Numbered from the stretch's first letter, positions 13,101 through 25,630 are shown. The stretch: DNA of 64,000 bases from Amaranthus tricolor (GCF_026212465.1 NC_080057.1:23199647-23263646); one strand, 5' to 3'. The notes: a model not told the origin generated them from the sequence alone. Translations and numbers: made by a program.

Positions 13101-16100
13101 CAAGCCCATTATTAAGCACATATACTCAAGCAAAGGAAAGCATGTTAATTAAACAAATCAGTTATACAATCTCTGGGAATATTTTACAAAAGATGTTGTT
13201 TGTTAGAGTTTGTTACACCTCCTGCTGAGCTGTACTCTTTGATATTCTAGAATGTAGTACTTATTATATATAGAGGGAAGGGGGGGATAGATTTGATTAT
13301 GCTTGTAGTACTAAATTGGTCTTGTACCGTAAGAGTTATCAAGCCACTTGAAGAGCTCGAGGGAGTACTTTGCATTCCACTTCTGCTCTTCTATTTCTTC
13401 TGTGTTCTAATTCTGCTTCTCTCTTCTTTTTTTCTTTTCTGATATTGTGAGTTGCTTAGCTGCTGATCCCCATCACAATAGTGGCATCAGAGCAAATCGA
13501 TCATGGCCCCGACACAAGCAAATCGCTTGGACAGCCTGGAAGAGGTGTTGGCTGTCCTGCAAGGCGAAATACCATATTTGAAGAAGACCATGGAGGAGAA
13601 GTTCAGTGAGATGAAGAAGTATTTTGAGGAGTCACAATCCAAGGTGGTTACAGAGCAAAACAAGAAATTGGATGAATGCTCTAAAGGGCAAAGAGACTTC
13701 ACGGCTGCCATTACCATACTCATGGATGAGGTTAAGACCATCAGTGCAAAAATGGTGAACCACAACGAAGAAAACCCACAAACCCATTCAGCTAGTAACC
13801 GGGAACGATCTAAGGTTGAGCAAAATCGCTTGAAGGAAGAGGAGAGTTCAAGCTTCTTGGAGGAATTACGCAATCCATGGAACGAAACACTGAAAGACAT
13901 CACGGGAAGGTACGTAAATTGGATTTTCCATTTTTTTTGGGGGAGGATCCAGATGGATGGGTTAACAAGGCGGAGAGGTACTTCGAGGTGTATAGCCTGA
14001 CTGAAACTGAGAAGATGGGGGCGGCGAGTTTGGGATTGGTAGGAGATGCGTTGGCTTGGTTTCAATGGGAGAATAAGCGACGATCGATCACCAATTGGAG
14101 AATTTTGAAGCGATTATTGCTGAGACATTTTCGAGGCCACAAGAGAGGTTCTCTCATGGAGCAATGGATGAGCGTGAAGCAAGAAGGAAGTATAGAAGAT
14201 TATGAAAAGGTCTTCATTCAGTTTGCTTCGAATCTAGAGGAGGAGATAAGTGAATCTTGTTTATTGGAAAATTTCATTAAGGGGCTGGAATGGAAGATAC
14301 AAACTGAATTGAAGTTGATGGATCCTGTGAATATGGATGAAGCTCATGATTGGGCTGTTAAAATTGAGGAGAAGCTGCTGGCTCTTGGGCTACTTAATAA
14401 CCAAAGTGGGTCTGGCTGACATTTACCAAACTACCCTCCCAAACCCACAAATTATCCCAAACAGCATTATTCTCCACCTGTCACTCAACCACATTACCCA
14501 CCACATGTCTAACATAAACCTAACCCAACAAATACCCATCATCACTTCCCAAACACAAATAACACCCAACAAATTTCCCAAAACCATACCCACCTCAACC
14601 GTAACCCACAAAATGACCAACCCCGCCGGTTAACTAACTGTGAATACCAAGATCGAAAGTCGAAAGGCTTGTGTTACCGGTGTGATGAGAAGTGGCGTGT
14701 AGGGCATATCTATAAGAAGCGTGAGTTAAGTGTCTTGATTGTGGGGGGAAGTGAAGAGGAAAATGAAACTAGTGAGGAGGAGACGTTTCCGGTGGAGACA
14801 GATGTCAGGCCGATGGGAATTTCTCTTAACTCGGTGGTTGGGATTGATAACCCTAGAACCATGAAGCTTGAGGGGAGGATTGGAGACGATAAGGTAGTGG
14901 TGATGATTAACCCCAGGGGAACCCATTATTTCTTTTCACCGGATATTGTCAAGAAGTTAGGAATTTTGATAGAACCCACTGAGGAATTTGGAGTTACATT
15001 GGGAACGGGGGAGACCCGAAGCGGTAAAGGAAGGTGTAAAGAGGTAGAATTGGACTTGGGAGCCATTAGCATTACCGAGAACTAATTACCCCTGGAACTT
15101 GGTCATTCTAACATTATTTTAGGAATTGAGTGGTTGGCCAAATTGGGCACCATCTCTACCAACTGGAAACATCCATTGATGCAATTTGTATGGAAGGGGA
15201 GTAAGGTGATACTACAGCGGATCCATCACTAGAACGATCACGAGTGACACTCAAATCGATGATGAAAGTGATCCGAAAATCCGGGGGTGGTGTATTAGTG
15301 GAGCTGACTAGTATTTCTAGACAAGAAGATACTATGATTTCGATATACCCAGTAAGGTCTCAGATCTCTTACAACCTGTTATTCAACAGTATGCTGCAGT
15401 ATTTCAGATGTCGCATGGTTTACCTCCTAGTCGTGCGACACAACATCAAATCACTTTCAAGAGCGGGTCCAGCCCCGTGAGTGTTCGGCCTTATTGGTAC
15501 CCCTAAATCCAAAAGAACGAAATAGAAAGGTTAGTAGCTGATATGTTGCAAGCTGGCATAATACAACCCTCACACAGTCCTTTCTCTAGCCTGGTGTTAT
15601 TGGTGAAGAAAAAAGATGGGTCGTGGCGATTTTATATCGACTATAGAGCTCTAATTAAGCAAACAATTGCGGATAAATTTTCGATTCCTGTGATCGAAGA
15701 GTTATTGGATGAGTTGTGTGGAGCTACGGTGTTTTCTAAATTGGATTTGAAGTCAGGCTACCATCAAATTCGTATGAATAAAGAGGATGTTCATAAAACC
15801 GCGTTATCATTACGAATTCGTCGTCATGCCTTTTGGCTTGACGAACGCAACCGCCACCTTCTAGTCTTAGATGAATGACATCTTTAAGCCATATCTCCGT
15901 CGATTTGTTTTGGTGTTCTTCGATGACATCTTGATATACAGCCCCTCTATGGAGGAACACGCTCAACACTTAACCGAAGTCTTGGAGTTACTTGCTCGTC
16001 ATCAATTATACGCCAATGCCAAGAAGTGTGTAATTGGGCAAACAACAGTGGTGTACTTAAGCCACGTTGTGTCCGAGTAAGGGATCGCTATGGACCCAGA

Positions 16101-19100
16101 CAAGGTTCAAGCTATACAAGACTGGCCACTTCCTCAAAATCTAAAAGACCATCGTAGTTTTTTGGGTCTAGCCGACTATTATCAAAGGTTTATCTACCAG
16201 CTCGCTTCACCTCTCACCGACCAGCTCAAAAAGGATAATTACGATTGGAATGAAGCCGCCACAGCAGCTTTTGAAAACCTTCAGAGGGTCATGCTCACAG
16301 CCCCTGTTCTAGCTATTCCTAATTTCTCTATTCCCTTCGTAGTGGAGGTCGATGCATCGATAAAAGGATTACGTGCCGTCCTCTCACAAAATAAGCATCC
16401 CATTGCTTATTTTAGCAAGGCACTCGGAGTACGGGGGCAAGCAAAATCAATTTATGAGAAGGGGCTCATGGTCATTGTGTTGGCAATCCAGAAATTGGCG
16501 ACATTATTTAATCGAGCGACATTTTGTGGGTTAGTAAGTTGTTGGGGTATGATTTCGAAGTACAATTCAGACCGGGTATCACCAACAAGGCAGCCAACGC
16601 CTTGTCCCGTCACCACAAAATCTATCACACTCAGTTAAACGCCTTGGTTTCCACCTGTTGGGTTGATTAGGAGTCCTTAAAGAGTGAGGTACGGAAGGAT
16701 GCGGTTTTAGGCAAATTATACACAGAATTGCAAGCCCAAGGAGGGGTTATAGCTGATTTTTCACTTCATCATGATTCCTTACTGTACAAGGGGAGGCTAG
16801 CCATTCCTAGTACCTCAGCCATGGTGGACAAATTGTTACTAGAATATCACACTACGGCGATAGGTGGTCGTAAAGGGGAATACAAGACTTACCTTTGTTT
16901 GGCTAAAGATTGGTATTGCGAAGGCATGCAGAAAATGGTGACTCAGTTCGTCAAAAGTTGTCTTGTATGCCAACAACAAAAGGCTTCTCATCAGCACCCC
17001 GCCGGCTTATTCCAAACCTTGCTGATTCCGACTCAGGTTTGGGACGATATTACTATGGATTTCATTGAGGCACTACCCAAATCCGGCGAATACGATACCG
17101 TATTGGTTGTGGTGGACCGCTTTACCAAATTCGCTTATTTTATCGGGCTCAAACATCCGTTCAATGCCACTACAATAGCTGTTGTTTTTGTTAAAGAGGT
17201 GGTTCGTCTTCATGGGTTTCCATCATCCATTGTCTCTAACAGAGATAAGATCTTCATGATCACATTTTGGTCGGAGCTATTCCGTCTACAAGGTACCGTT
17301 CTAAATCGAAACATGGCCACAAACGGATGGGCAAAGCGAGATTGTAAATCAAGCCCTAGAAACTTACCTTCGTTCTTTTATCAATGGACAACCATGACAA
17401 TGGGCTAAGTGGCTACATTGGGTGGAATATTGCTACAATACGGCTCCCTACATGTCTATTAATATGTCGCGTTTCAAAGCTCTTTATGGGCGTTCACCCC
17501 CTCACTGATTCATGTTGGACATAACACAACTCAAGTGGATTGTTTGGATCAATTATTACGTGAATGTGATGCGATTGTGGATAACTTACATTATTACTTG
17601 CTTCGTGCTCAACACCATATGCAAAAATGGGCTAATATGAAACGACGAAATGTTTCCTTTGAAGTGGGAGACCTAGTGTATCTGAAGCTGCAGCCCTACC
17701 GACAACAATACAAGTATACAACCTTCGAGATGAGTTTTCCACCAACATTTATTTTAATAAATTTTACCCAAAAATATAAATTACATTTAAATTAAAAAAA
17801 ATCTCACCCCTTCCTCTTTTTCCACATGTGCACCACCCCACCCAACACCCTAGAACAACCGCACCTACCCTCCCACAACCACCCTAACATTTCCAGCGAC
17901 CCACCACCACAACCCAGAAATTGAACATATGAACCCATGTGCAGCCCACACCTAGATCTCACCACATTCAGATCTCACCATACACCACCACTCTTGTAAA
18001 CAACCCACACTCAGAATTAAAAGCGACTAGGAGGGTGATTTCGCAGTTGGCGGTTATGGGGGAGGGGGTGTTGCAATTGGAAGCCAGGGTCGCAATTTAT
18101 TGGTGATGGTGGGCAAAAAGGTTGGTGGCTAAGTTCTCAAATGGTAGGGCAGAAAGTTTTGATAGTGGGTGGGTATGAAGGTGCAGGTTTGGTGAACGAC
18201 AGTGGACAAGAAGGTGGTGAGGCCTGGGAAGAATGTGTTGGCCGCCAAGGGGGTTAAGCTGGGGTGGGGGCAGTGTTGTTAAGAGGGTAGTGGAGTGGAG
18301 AAAAGGATTTGGTGGCATTTGATAGTAGAGGGGGATGGGGTTGCATAGGAGATAAAGGAGAGGTAGGGGAGTCAATTTTGGTGGTGGGTTTTGATGAAGG
18401 TGGTGGTGACCAAAAATGGGTGGGGGCATGGTGGCAGTGGCAGTGGGTGAAGTATGGTGGAAATGGGGTGTTGAATTAATTTCCATTATCTTTTTTTCGC
18501 TTATTTTAATTGCATTTTCTTTTTTTTTGCAAGTTGACCTATAATTGTAGGTTTCCAACAGGTTAAGGATGCTAGAGAGAAATCCACACTGAAGTTGTAT
18601 TATTCAGGGTTAATCAAAAGTTCGCATTATCGTAGGGAAATAAGTGAAAGGTTGTATGATTCAAGATAATTTTTCCGATTCTTTATTATTTTTTCTGATT
18701 TTAAGATTATAATAGTAACCAATTCCTAACTCAAATCCTAAAATATCAAACTACATTTAGTAGCCAACAGTGAACAAAAGGGTATACTCATCCATTTACT
18801 GCATCATTAGTTTCCATTTTAGGTATTCTCTAAAGTAGTGGTTGTACATTATACATAAAAGCATAGGATACAACATCATAAATTCTTAGAACTATTAATA
18901 AATTTTGGTACCAGAGCTCTACCATGGAAAATTCTTCTGAATCAACTTCAACAGGAATCAGTTCGCAACGAAGTCGTCCATATAGAGAGAACAAGAGATC
19001 AAACTGCAAAAAAGGAGTATAAGTTAGAGCAACCACAAAGTTTTAACAAGACGTGACACAAGGGGGACAACAAATAAGCTTCAGCATAGGTCAAAATTAG

Positions 19101-22100
19101 AGTTGTTCATGGGCAGGCTTGGGCGGGAAGCGGACCGGATAATCCCTTACCCACAGGCTCTAATATTCAAAAGCCCGCCCGCATTTTTCCAACCTTTGTC
19201 GCAACCCACCCATTCTTTTAGCGGGCGGGACCCGCAGGTGAGCGGGCATTTCTTAAATAATAATTAAAAATACAATATAAATTATAAAGATAAGTCTTAA
19301 TAACAATTAAAATAATACAATACATTTTTCAAAATACTTCCAAATACATAAAAATTCTCAAAATACTCAAACTATTTAAATTTAAACATTATGTTGGATG
19401 ATCCAACCAAAGCAATGCGATCATTGACTATCATTATCTTACAACGGAGTAATGTAAACAGTAGATGATAGGAGTATTAAACTAAGCTAGGTAATTATTA
19501 TTTAATGGGTAATGTTGACAAGAGATGAGTAAACTAGAGCAGCTTAAAAAATAATAGAATTATCATCAAATAATTAAAATATTAAACTAAGAGAGCGGCC
19601 AGATATACTAGCGGGTATTTTTTGTGCGCTAACCGCCCATTTATCTTGGCGAATGGGTATTACCCGTCCAAATATTAATTTTCTTTATAAACATTGTCCA
19701 AGCCCGCCTGATTTTCAAGTCGGGTGGGCCAAGGCGCCCATGAATAGCTCTAGTCAATATGAAGTCACACACCACACAAGTAGAAACTATTGTGGCAACT
19801 TCAACGGCAATGCAACAATGCCAAAGCCCTACCCAAAAATCAAAACAAATTAACGTGGGAGATCAGAGTAACTAAGAGTACTAAATTGCAACTTAGAAAC
19901 TCAATTCTAATGATCATCTCCACATGTATTTTACTCCATTTGTTCCTATCAATTATACATTATTACATGAGCTAAATCAAGAAAGCTTTTATGACGAAAA
20001 CAAAATAAAGGCCAAATGAAAGCCTAACATAAGTTTCAGAAAACAGATGGTGTACCTGCATTCCCACATCTTCGCTCAATAATTTTGTTGCCAGCTCAAT
20101 TTCACCCAATGCCTCAACCTAACACATCAAAGATGCATCAGTTAATTAGCAACAGCGATTAGCAGACATCCTTTGTCAAACATAGCATGACTGAAACTCA
20201 AAATTTAGCACGATTCACTCAAAAAAAGTTGGATCACATAATCCTAATAAGTAAATAATCAAGGCAATTGAACAAAAAGATTAGCACCATGTGAAGTCAC
20301 AAGTACAAATATGAAAAGTTACCATTTCCAGTTTGCTCTTCAACTTTTGAGGTGTGTCAATGACAAACTCGCCTGCAAGTTTTTACAAACAAATACGAGA
20401 AGACAGCTTTGCAACAGCAATGAACAAGTGCTCATTTATCAACATATGAAACATCAAATGTAAAAGGCAGTATAAATTAATCACATTGAACTCTAAAACA
20501 GTTACTATACTAACAAGAAATATAGACTTACGCATTTTCTTATAGCCAAAATCATGAGGAATGACAGTATAGAATTCCCTGAAAAAGAAAAGACTTCATA
20601 AAGGAGAGCATCTAGCGTAAAGTTTTCATGCAGGTGACAGTACCAGTTAGAAATGAAATTACATCAGTAGACATGAAAAAGTATTGACAAACTACAAGAA
20701 TATGTACAATGGTGAGCAATTATTTGGAGAATTGTTAAAGCAAATATGCATATTAAACGTAAACTCACCCACTTAATTGCTCAAGCAGTTTCTTGTTAGA
20801 CTGACCAATGGCATCTGAAATCCTCTTCAGAACATTGTAACCCTACATATATACAAGGACAAGTAACTGAACATCAACGTATAGTTCATTACCATGTCAC
20901 CAACAGCCAAATCAATTATCAACTCACGTTAATATCTAATCAAGACGATCAAATAAGCTATCACTCACCGGCGTCTACGCCATATGTAACAAATTTTGTA
21001 ATTAGACAAACATTAAGTGAGCATGAGCATCTTAACAAAAGAACTAACAAAGGGATTAAGGACGCTTAAGACACATTTACTTTTGGTTCTAAGAGTGTTA
21101 ACATCGATGATCTAGCAAAAATACCACATACTAAAACTATGACGTACATTCCAGCCTTAATGTACATGGACATCTCAATCCTCCAATGAAAATTACCGCA
21201 ATTATAGGAATTTACTTCTACAACAAAAACAATAAATGTATGATATACCTTCAAAATTGTGGATTTACTCAACTTTCCAAGTGGTAATTTCTCAGCATTG
21301 TATCCTGGATGATTAATTGCAATATATTATACATACATGTAATGAAAATAAAGAAAGAAGATACAAGAGAAGGTTCCCGATGCAGAAAATAAAGATTTCT
21401 CAGTCACATTTGTATTTATGAAAAGCCCCCCCATCCTCTCGTCATGGAATAGAACAGAAGTTAAACCCCAGGTAACAATAAAAATGGGCATTATCTATTC
21501 TAAAGATCTCTGAATGGCATAAACATCAGGAAACCTTTCTCACTACACTACAAAAAGTAACGAACGTCAAGAGAACATTCAATTAAATCATAGATACAAT
21601 AAAAAGGATTAGAAAATATAGGGTAAAAATTTTTGTCATGCCGAAATAAAACCAGGATAGAAAACTTGGATCAAAAAGATACTCACCAATTTCCATCATC
21701 TGCTGCTTCATCATACTGATATTGCATATAAGAGAGATGAACTTAGCGACACGAGGCTCGAGTTTGGTTTCCCGTGGTTGAATGCTTGTACTAGTTGAAG
21801 GCAGCTTTTCTTTGTCCTGAAAATAAAAGTATGTGCAAAAATTATATTTCGAGATCAGAACTTTTGAACATCCTGTCACTACAGCTCATGATGGTATAAA
21901 CCAGTAACAGTAGCTGCAAATTCTGAGAGAAGTTGTACTTCAGGAGGACCAGGACTGACATAACAATTAATTAATTAAATATTTTAACTCTCCATGCATA
22001 TATTGAACATGTCTGCAATCTGCATATAAATAGACACAGACTCCAGAAAATAACAATTTCTATTTGAAAGCATCCAAAAGTTCATACACTACAAAATAAT

Positions 22101-25080
22101 GTTTCAAAAGCATTAAAAAAACTAAAGCCATACTTGTTCTTTTTCGCTGTAATCCATTTCCAACCATGTATAGCTCTTCGGGTAAGAAACAAAATTTTTT
22201 CGATCGGACCAATGGTTTTTTGTCTTTGCCAAAAACTTCTGCTGGAACTCTTGAATTGCAGTTTCCTGACATGAATATGGACCAAACAGCTTATCTTGAC
22301 CCTTCACTCCTACTCTGCCCCATCTGCTGTATACCATGTATGTTCCGCCGCCATCAATTTCTATATTAGCACAAACAGATAAATAGAATGTTGCTGAGTT
22401 AAGAATGAACAATAAAAATTATCTACTCTAAGTAGTGAGTCGAGGAATTTAAATTTCACAATTGCAAAACAAAATCAAATTATACAGGAAGCAACATCAT
22501 TGTCGTATGTTTAACCAGCAATTTAAATTCTTGAGCATTTTGGAGTAGAAAGTTTTAAACTAGTTGAAGAAACTGCACTTCTGTACTCTGGAAACAATAG
22601 TATAGTGCTGCTAGCATTAAGAAATACAACTCTGAATATATATAATTCAAAACCCATTCATATTAGTGCTTACTCTCCATATATAAAATCTTCTAATTTA
22701 AATTATTGAAAAATGTATGATTACCATTACAATCATGAAAGCAGAAGAATCATTTGATGAAAATTGAAATTTATTAAATCCCAAGGACCATAAAAAAGAG
22801 AACTAAAAAGGGACCGAAGGATCCAGTAATAGTAGTAAAAGGTGTCTTGATTATATCATAAAATTTCTGTTAGAAGTGTGGTTAATGTTTTCTTCATGTG
22901 AGCATATTGGCCTATACTTTAATAAGATCAAGGACAGAATTGGTGAAACACTAATCAGATACAATAAATTTCTGTTTGTACCTCATTTTTGAATTATGCT
23001 GCCTTCTCCCACATCATTCTGTAATTTAATTTTTTTGAATTTCAATCATACGGCAAAAATGTGGTTTGGTCATAATTGTGGTGATGCGGACAAAGTGTGA
23101 CGTTTTTGTTGAACCGACCTAAATTACAGTTCGTTTACATCTTTAAGAGCCCAGTAATATAGGTTTGACAGATTTGCAAAACCTTTACAACTCGACCGAT
23201 ACTATACAATGCAACCTTTTTTTTGCACTATGATTTTCATGAAGACAATCATAAACGTCTTGATTTTAAATGTGGGAATTCATTGAAATTGAAGATGTTG
23301 AGTTTGAAAATTCAATTTTTACGATAAAATTCAGTTTATTAAAACTCAAAACTCTTTTAAGATATCATGGGTACACCTCCACTATTGGAAACTCCTTATC
23401 TCCCATAGAATGTAGACTCCATCAGAACTTTACAAAACTTGATTTTAATAATGTTGACTGCTGAATCACATAGATTAATTTAAATAATGCTAATTCACTG
23501 GCTGGGTTACATTATCTGATTGATTTTGCACCAAAGAGTATAAAGCATAACACCCAAATTTTCAAGTTTGAAGAGCAACATATTAGTTTCACATGCAAAA
23601 TGACTTATCAAGGTCATGTCACTGCAAACACTCTTACTCATCGCACATGTTGCGTGTTGGAAATCAGGATCCTTTGACATGACACAAGTACACTCTAAAC
23701 CAGCCTAAGAAACCTGGTTTTTGGCTAAATTGTCGTGCATCGATCTTTTGATATCTATGTGTTCAATACAACCCATATGAATCTAAATGATATCCCATAA
23801 AGGGTTAACACATAACCTAGCACATCACTTTGGTTATTCAAAAGCCACCAAAAATCACATACATAACCAAGCAATTTATCTTAATTCAAAGTCAAGATAA
23901 CAAGATGACAAACAATATGAAAAAAGAACAGCCTATGTTGCATCCAACACAAGTTTGTCGAGCATAACCAAACATAGTATTAACATGGCATCATAAATTG
24001 AATCACTTAAAAGCCTAGAACTCACCGAGAACTTGAATCACATAAAACTTGTTGTTGTTGTCCCCTACATTGGTCTGGTTCAACATGGCATCATAAATTC
24101 CATCTTCCTAACAGCAAACAATCCACATCAAGAGTTGTTGACTTTCTTTTCCTTCAAGGTAGCACTCAATAAATCACTATTAGCATGAAACTAAAAGAGT
24201 GGAACAGAAACCACCTTTTCTAAAACATGATATTGACTTTTTATATTGTCAGGAAGCCATTGATCCAAGACCGCAGAACCCTTCTTTGTTGCCTTCACCT
24301 GCTTCTCGGTCTTAACTTCCTCCACTTCTTCTCCTTTGACCAGGACATGAGCAAAAAAAAATAGACAACAGTACAGCAGAACCAACATTATTTCCATCAA
24401 CATTCACTAGATGTCGTAGTAACGAATCCAGGACATTAGTATAGGATGGGCTGAGCGCCTAATTTTGAGCTATGCTGAACCAATTTTACTTCAATTCTTA
24501 TCTGTTACATATTACAGGCAGGAAAAAGGATCCAATGTATGCAAACCGTACCCTCAGAATTACAAATAGGTTATTTTCAATCCAATCAAGTTAAAAGCTA
24601 AAAAAAATTAAAGAAAACAGTTAGTGATATACCGAATCCATCAGTAGCAGAAGTAGCAGCAGAACAAAGCCTTTCAACGAGTTCTTTTTTAGTGCCAACG
24701 GGTGAAATTCCTCTGAGAGTAGCTTCCTTGCGCAAATTCTGAACATTCATCGCTTGAAATTTGTCAATAACACTGATTTCATCTTTAGATTCCTCATTGT
24801 TTAGTTCTTTATTTTCCCTCTCTCTCTTTTTCCCAATTGTTGAATTTGATTCCTCCGTCGGCGTAGATAGAGCATCCTCTTTGCGAAGGGCAGCATTCAG
24901 TCTCTTCGCCTGAAATCAAATTAGCCATTAAATGAAACAAAAGCTCAAAAATATTTCAAAGGCGGAAAGAGAGAAAAGGAAGGGTTTGAAAGTAACTAAA
25001 GTAGGTTTAGTGCCAGAAATATCAAGGCCGCGTTTGGAGAGCTCATCTCGAAGCTGATCGACTTTCATGTTGTTCGCCAT
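10146..25080 (-). CDS. PARP2: Poly [ADP-ribose] polymerase, plant PARP2 type (SAP-WGR-PARP)
   Basis: This nuclear enzyme adds ADP-ribose chains from NAD+ at DNA breaks. Eighteen exons, all in phase, give 630 codons plus stop: 24997-25080, 24633-24909, 24215-24333, 24026-24107, 22134-22360, 21687-21816, 21249-21304, 20769-20842, 20532-20578, 20323-20372, 20056-20118, 18923-19003, 12340-12450, 12147-12222, 11901-12043, 11496-11569, 10359-10464, 10146-10238. Domains: SAP at residues 5-37 and 80-112, WGR about 139-265 ([12 protein letters not shown]), regulatory helical domain about 280-400, catalytic domain 405-630. The H-Y-E triad is intact: H479 in LLWHGSR, Y513 in [18 protein letters not shown]607 in YNEYIVYN. 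Length is close to Arabidopsis PARP2 (637 as I recall). The gene is unusually long (15 kb) because of transposons; intron 12 alone is 6.5 kb. Exon 12 reads [11 protein letters not shown] where relatives have a DDPLYY-type sequence. The exon 1 donor (GTTACT) is weak but gives the right frame. Confidence 0.95.
10690..11330 (+). mobile_element. LINE ORF2 C-terminal fragment in PARP2 intron 16
   Basis: Shifting plus-strand frames give GWPKWK-, [16 protein letters not shown] and RPKMTSR...[13 protein letters not shown] segments, in the order of the LINE tail (GWLKWR, VGVAPIEDKIRENRLRWFG, RGRPKMTW, RNEWRKRIHVADP). It is antisense to PARP2 and heavily mutated. A similar fragment lies at 8985. Confidence 0.65.
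13080..13477 (+). repeat. 5' LTR of the Ty3/gypsy element
   Basis: It begins TGTCATGG and ends ATCACA, the usual TG...CA borders. It is followed after four bases by a primer-binding site. A TATATATAG box lies near 13267. No partner LTR is present in the window. Confidence 0.65.
13482..13493 (+). other. Primer-binding site (initiator Met tRNA type)
   Basis: TGGCATCAGAGC differs by one base from TGGTATCAGAGC, the usual complement of the plant initiator tRNA-Met 3' end. It sits just after the LTR and before gag. Confidence 0.8.
13503..14640 (+). pseudogene. gag pseudogene of the Ty3/gypsy element
   Basis: An N-terminal coiled-coil-like part (13503-13910) is followed after a frame change by a Retrotrans_gag core (13877-14419) with [12 protein letters not shown] and LLLRHFRG. 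A low-complexity Pro/Asn/Thr linker follows in another frame. The shifts show it is dead. Confidence 0.8.
14669..17711 (+). pseudogene. pol pseudogene (protease, RT, RNase H, integrase) of the Ty3/gypsy element
   Basis: Zinc-knuckle remnant [12 protein letters not shown] (last Cys lost) near 14670. The protease active-site loop is degenerate (MINPRGTH instead of a DSGAT-like loop) near 14905. [24 protein letters not shown] at 15570, and the catalytic box as FFDDIL near 15915. The RT section between them is partly deleted around 15810-15870. RNase H VEVDAS near 16345. Integrase: CLVCQQQK zinc part (16956) and core [23 protein letters not shown] and SNRDKIF (17048-17250). The C-terminus stops at KLQPYRQQ. 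In-frame stops and shifts separate at least six pieces. Confidence 0.88.
17810..18470. repeat. C-rich then G-rich low-complexity interior of the TIR element
   Basis: A CCA/CAC-rich stretch (17810-18000) is followed by a GGT/GGG-rich stretch (18030-18470). The strands partly mirror each other, suggesting long inverted arms inside the element. A proline-rich 153-codon frame on the minus strand (18097-18558) is a by-product of this composition. Confidence 0.6.
19098..19752. mobile_element. hAT-type non-autonomous element in PARP2 intron 11
   Basis: The ends are inverted repeats: left TAGAGTTGTTCATGGGC, right (reverse complement) TAGAGCTATTCATGGGC. Sub-terminal GGCGGG/CCCGCC tracts are inverted as well. 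GTCAAAAT (19090-19097) and GTCAATAT (19753-19760) form an 8-bp target duplication with one mismatch, as hAT elements make. The inside is AT-rich and non-coding. Confidence 0.85.
23040..23235. repeat. Dispersed repeat, copy 1 (PARP2 intron 4)
   Basis: It shares TTTACATCTTTA, AAAACCTTTAC and TTTTTTTTGCACTATGA blocks, in the same order and spacing, with 48680-48815. The element type is unknown. Intron 4 (22361-24025) shows nothing else. Confidence 0.5.
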
Positions 25081-25364
25081 TTTCGTCGAGGAAGGAGAGT
25101 TTTAATGGCGGTTGGAGGGAGAAGCAGAAAAAATTGAATTTATAGGAAGTTTGAATTTTGGAGACTAAATGGAAAGGCTTCCTGGAAAAGGAAGTAGTGT
25201 ACTAAAGTGTTGTGCTGTGCACGATTTCCTTCGGGGGATGCCGTCGGGAGTATTACACTAATAATGGGCTATGTGCCCAAGTTAACTTGTAATTTGCCAA
25301 ATAAATTTTTTTTTAAAAAAAAAACCTAAATAAACAAATTTTATCCGTTCTAAAATACTAGCTA

Positions 25365-25630
25365 TATAACAGTTAGTAACACTATTTATTATTAAAACTT
25401 GTTTTATATGTTGCGATTAATGTGTGAGAAAAAAAAAATACTCAAGTGGTATCTTGTTTGAATCATCGAATGACATATTTTCATAATATTAACTTTTTAT
25501 AATATTTAGATTAGATGTACATACTTCAACACATAAATGATCAAAATAATACATTGAATTGCGATAAAAGTCAAATATAACAAGTATAAAGAAATGGATA
25601 AAGCGTTTGTCGAATTGAAGTAATTTATTT
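25365..25630 (-). repeat. MITE family A, copy 1
   Basis: Shares with copies at 28973 and 62036 the blocks ATTGAACTATGCACAT-like, AAAAAGTTAATAT-like, AACAAGATCTCAC-like and TTTGACTTTTAT-like, here on the opposite strand. The family resembles plant Stowaway-like MITEs whose ends read CTCCGTTCCACTATA; the superfamily is inferred. Confidence 0.6.

Larger units (their letters stand above)
13080..17717 (+). mobile_element. Broken Ty3/gypsy retrotransposon nested in the TIR element
   Basis: Order: 5' LTR, primer-binding site, gag, protease, RT, RNase H, integrase. This is the Ty3/gypsy order. No 3' LTR is found: sequence stops after the integrase C-terminus near 17711 and the host TIR element resumes. 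ACAAC lies just before the LTR (13075-13079) and again at 17718-17722, so it either is the target duplication or marks a small-homology deletion. It is antisense to PARP2. All ORFs are broken, so it cannot be autonomous. Confidence 0.85.
12997..18677. mobile_element. Mutator-like TIR element in PARP2 intron 12, split by a retrotransposon
   Basis: The left end (12997-13079) and the reverse complement of the right end (about 18605-18677) align over about 80 bp as imperfect inverted repeats. Both start GGAAAAATTA and share CTTGAAT, ATACAAC and TTAACC blocks. The direct repeat ATTCTTTA flanks both sides (12989-12996 and 18678-18685), an 8-bp target duplication. Long TIRs and an 8-9 bp duplication suit a Mutator-like element. 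No transposase is seen, so it is non-autonomous. Without the inserted Ty3 element it would be about 1 kb. The superfamily is inferred. Confidence 0.75.

Noticed and set aside
13487..14065. 192-codon minus-strand frame
   Set aside because: Antisense of the gag region; no family resemblance.
18097..18558. 153-codon Pro/His-rich frame
   Set aside because: Produced by CCA/GGT low-complexity DNA inside the TIR element.
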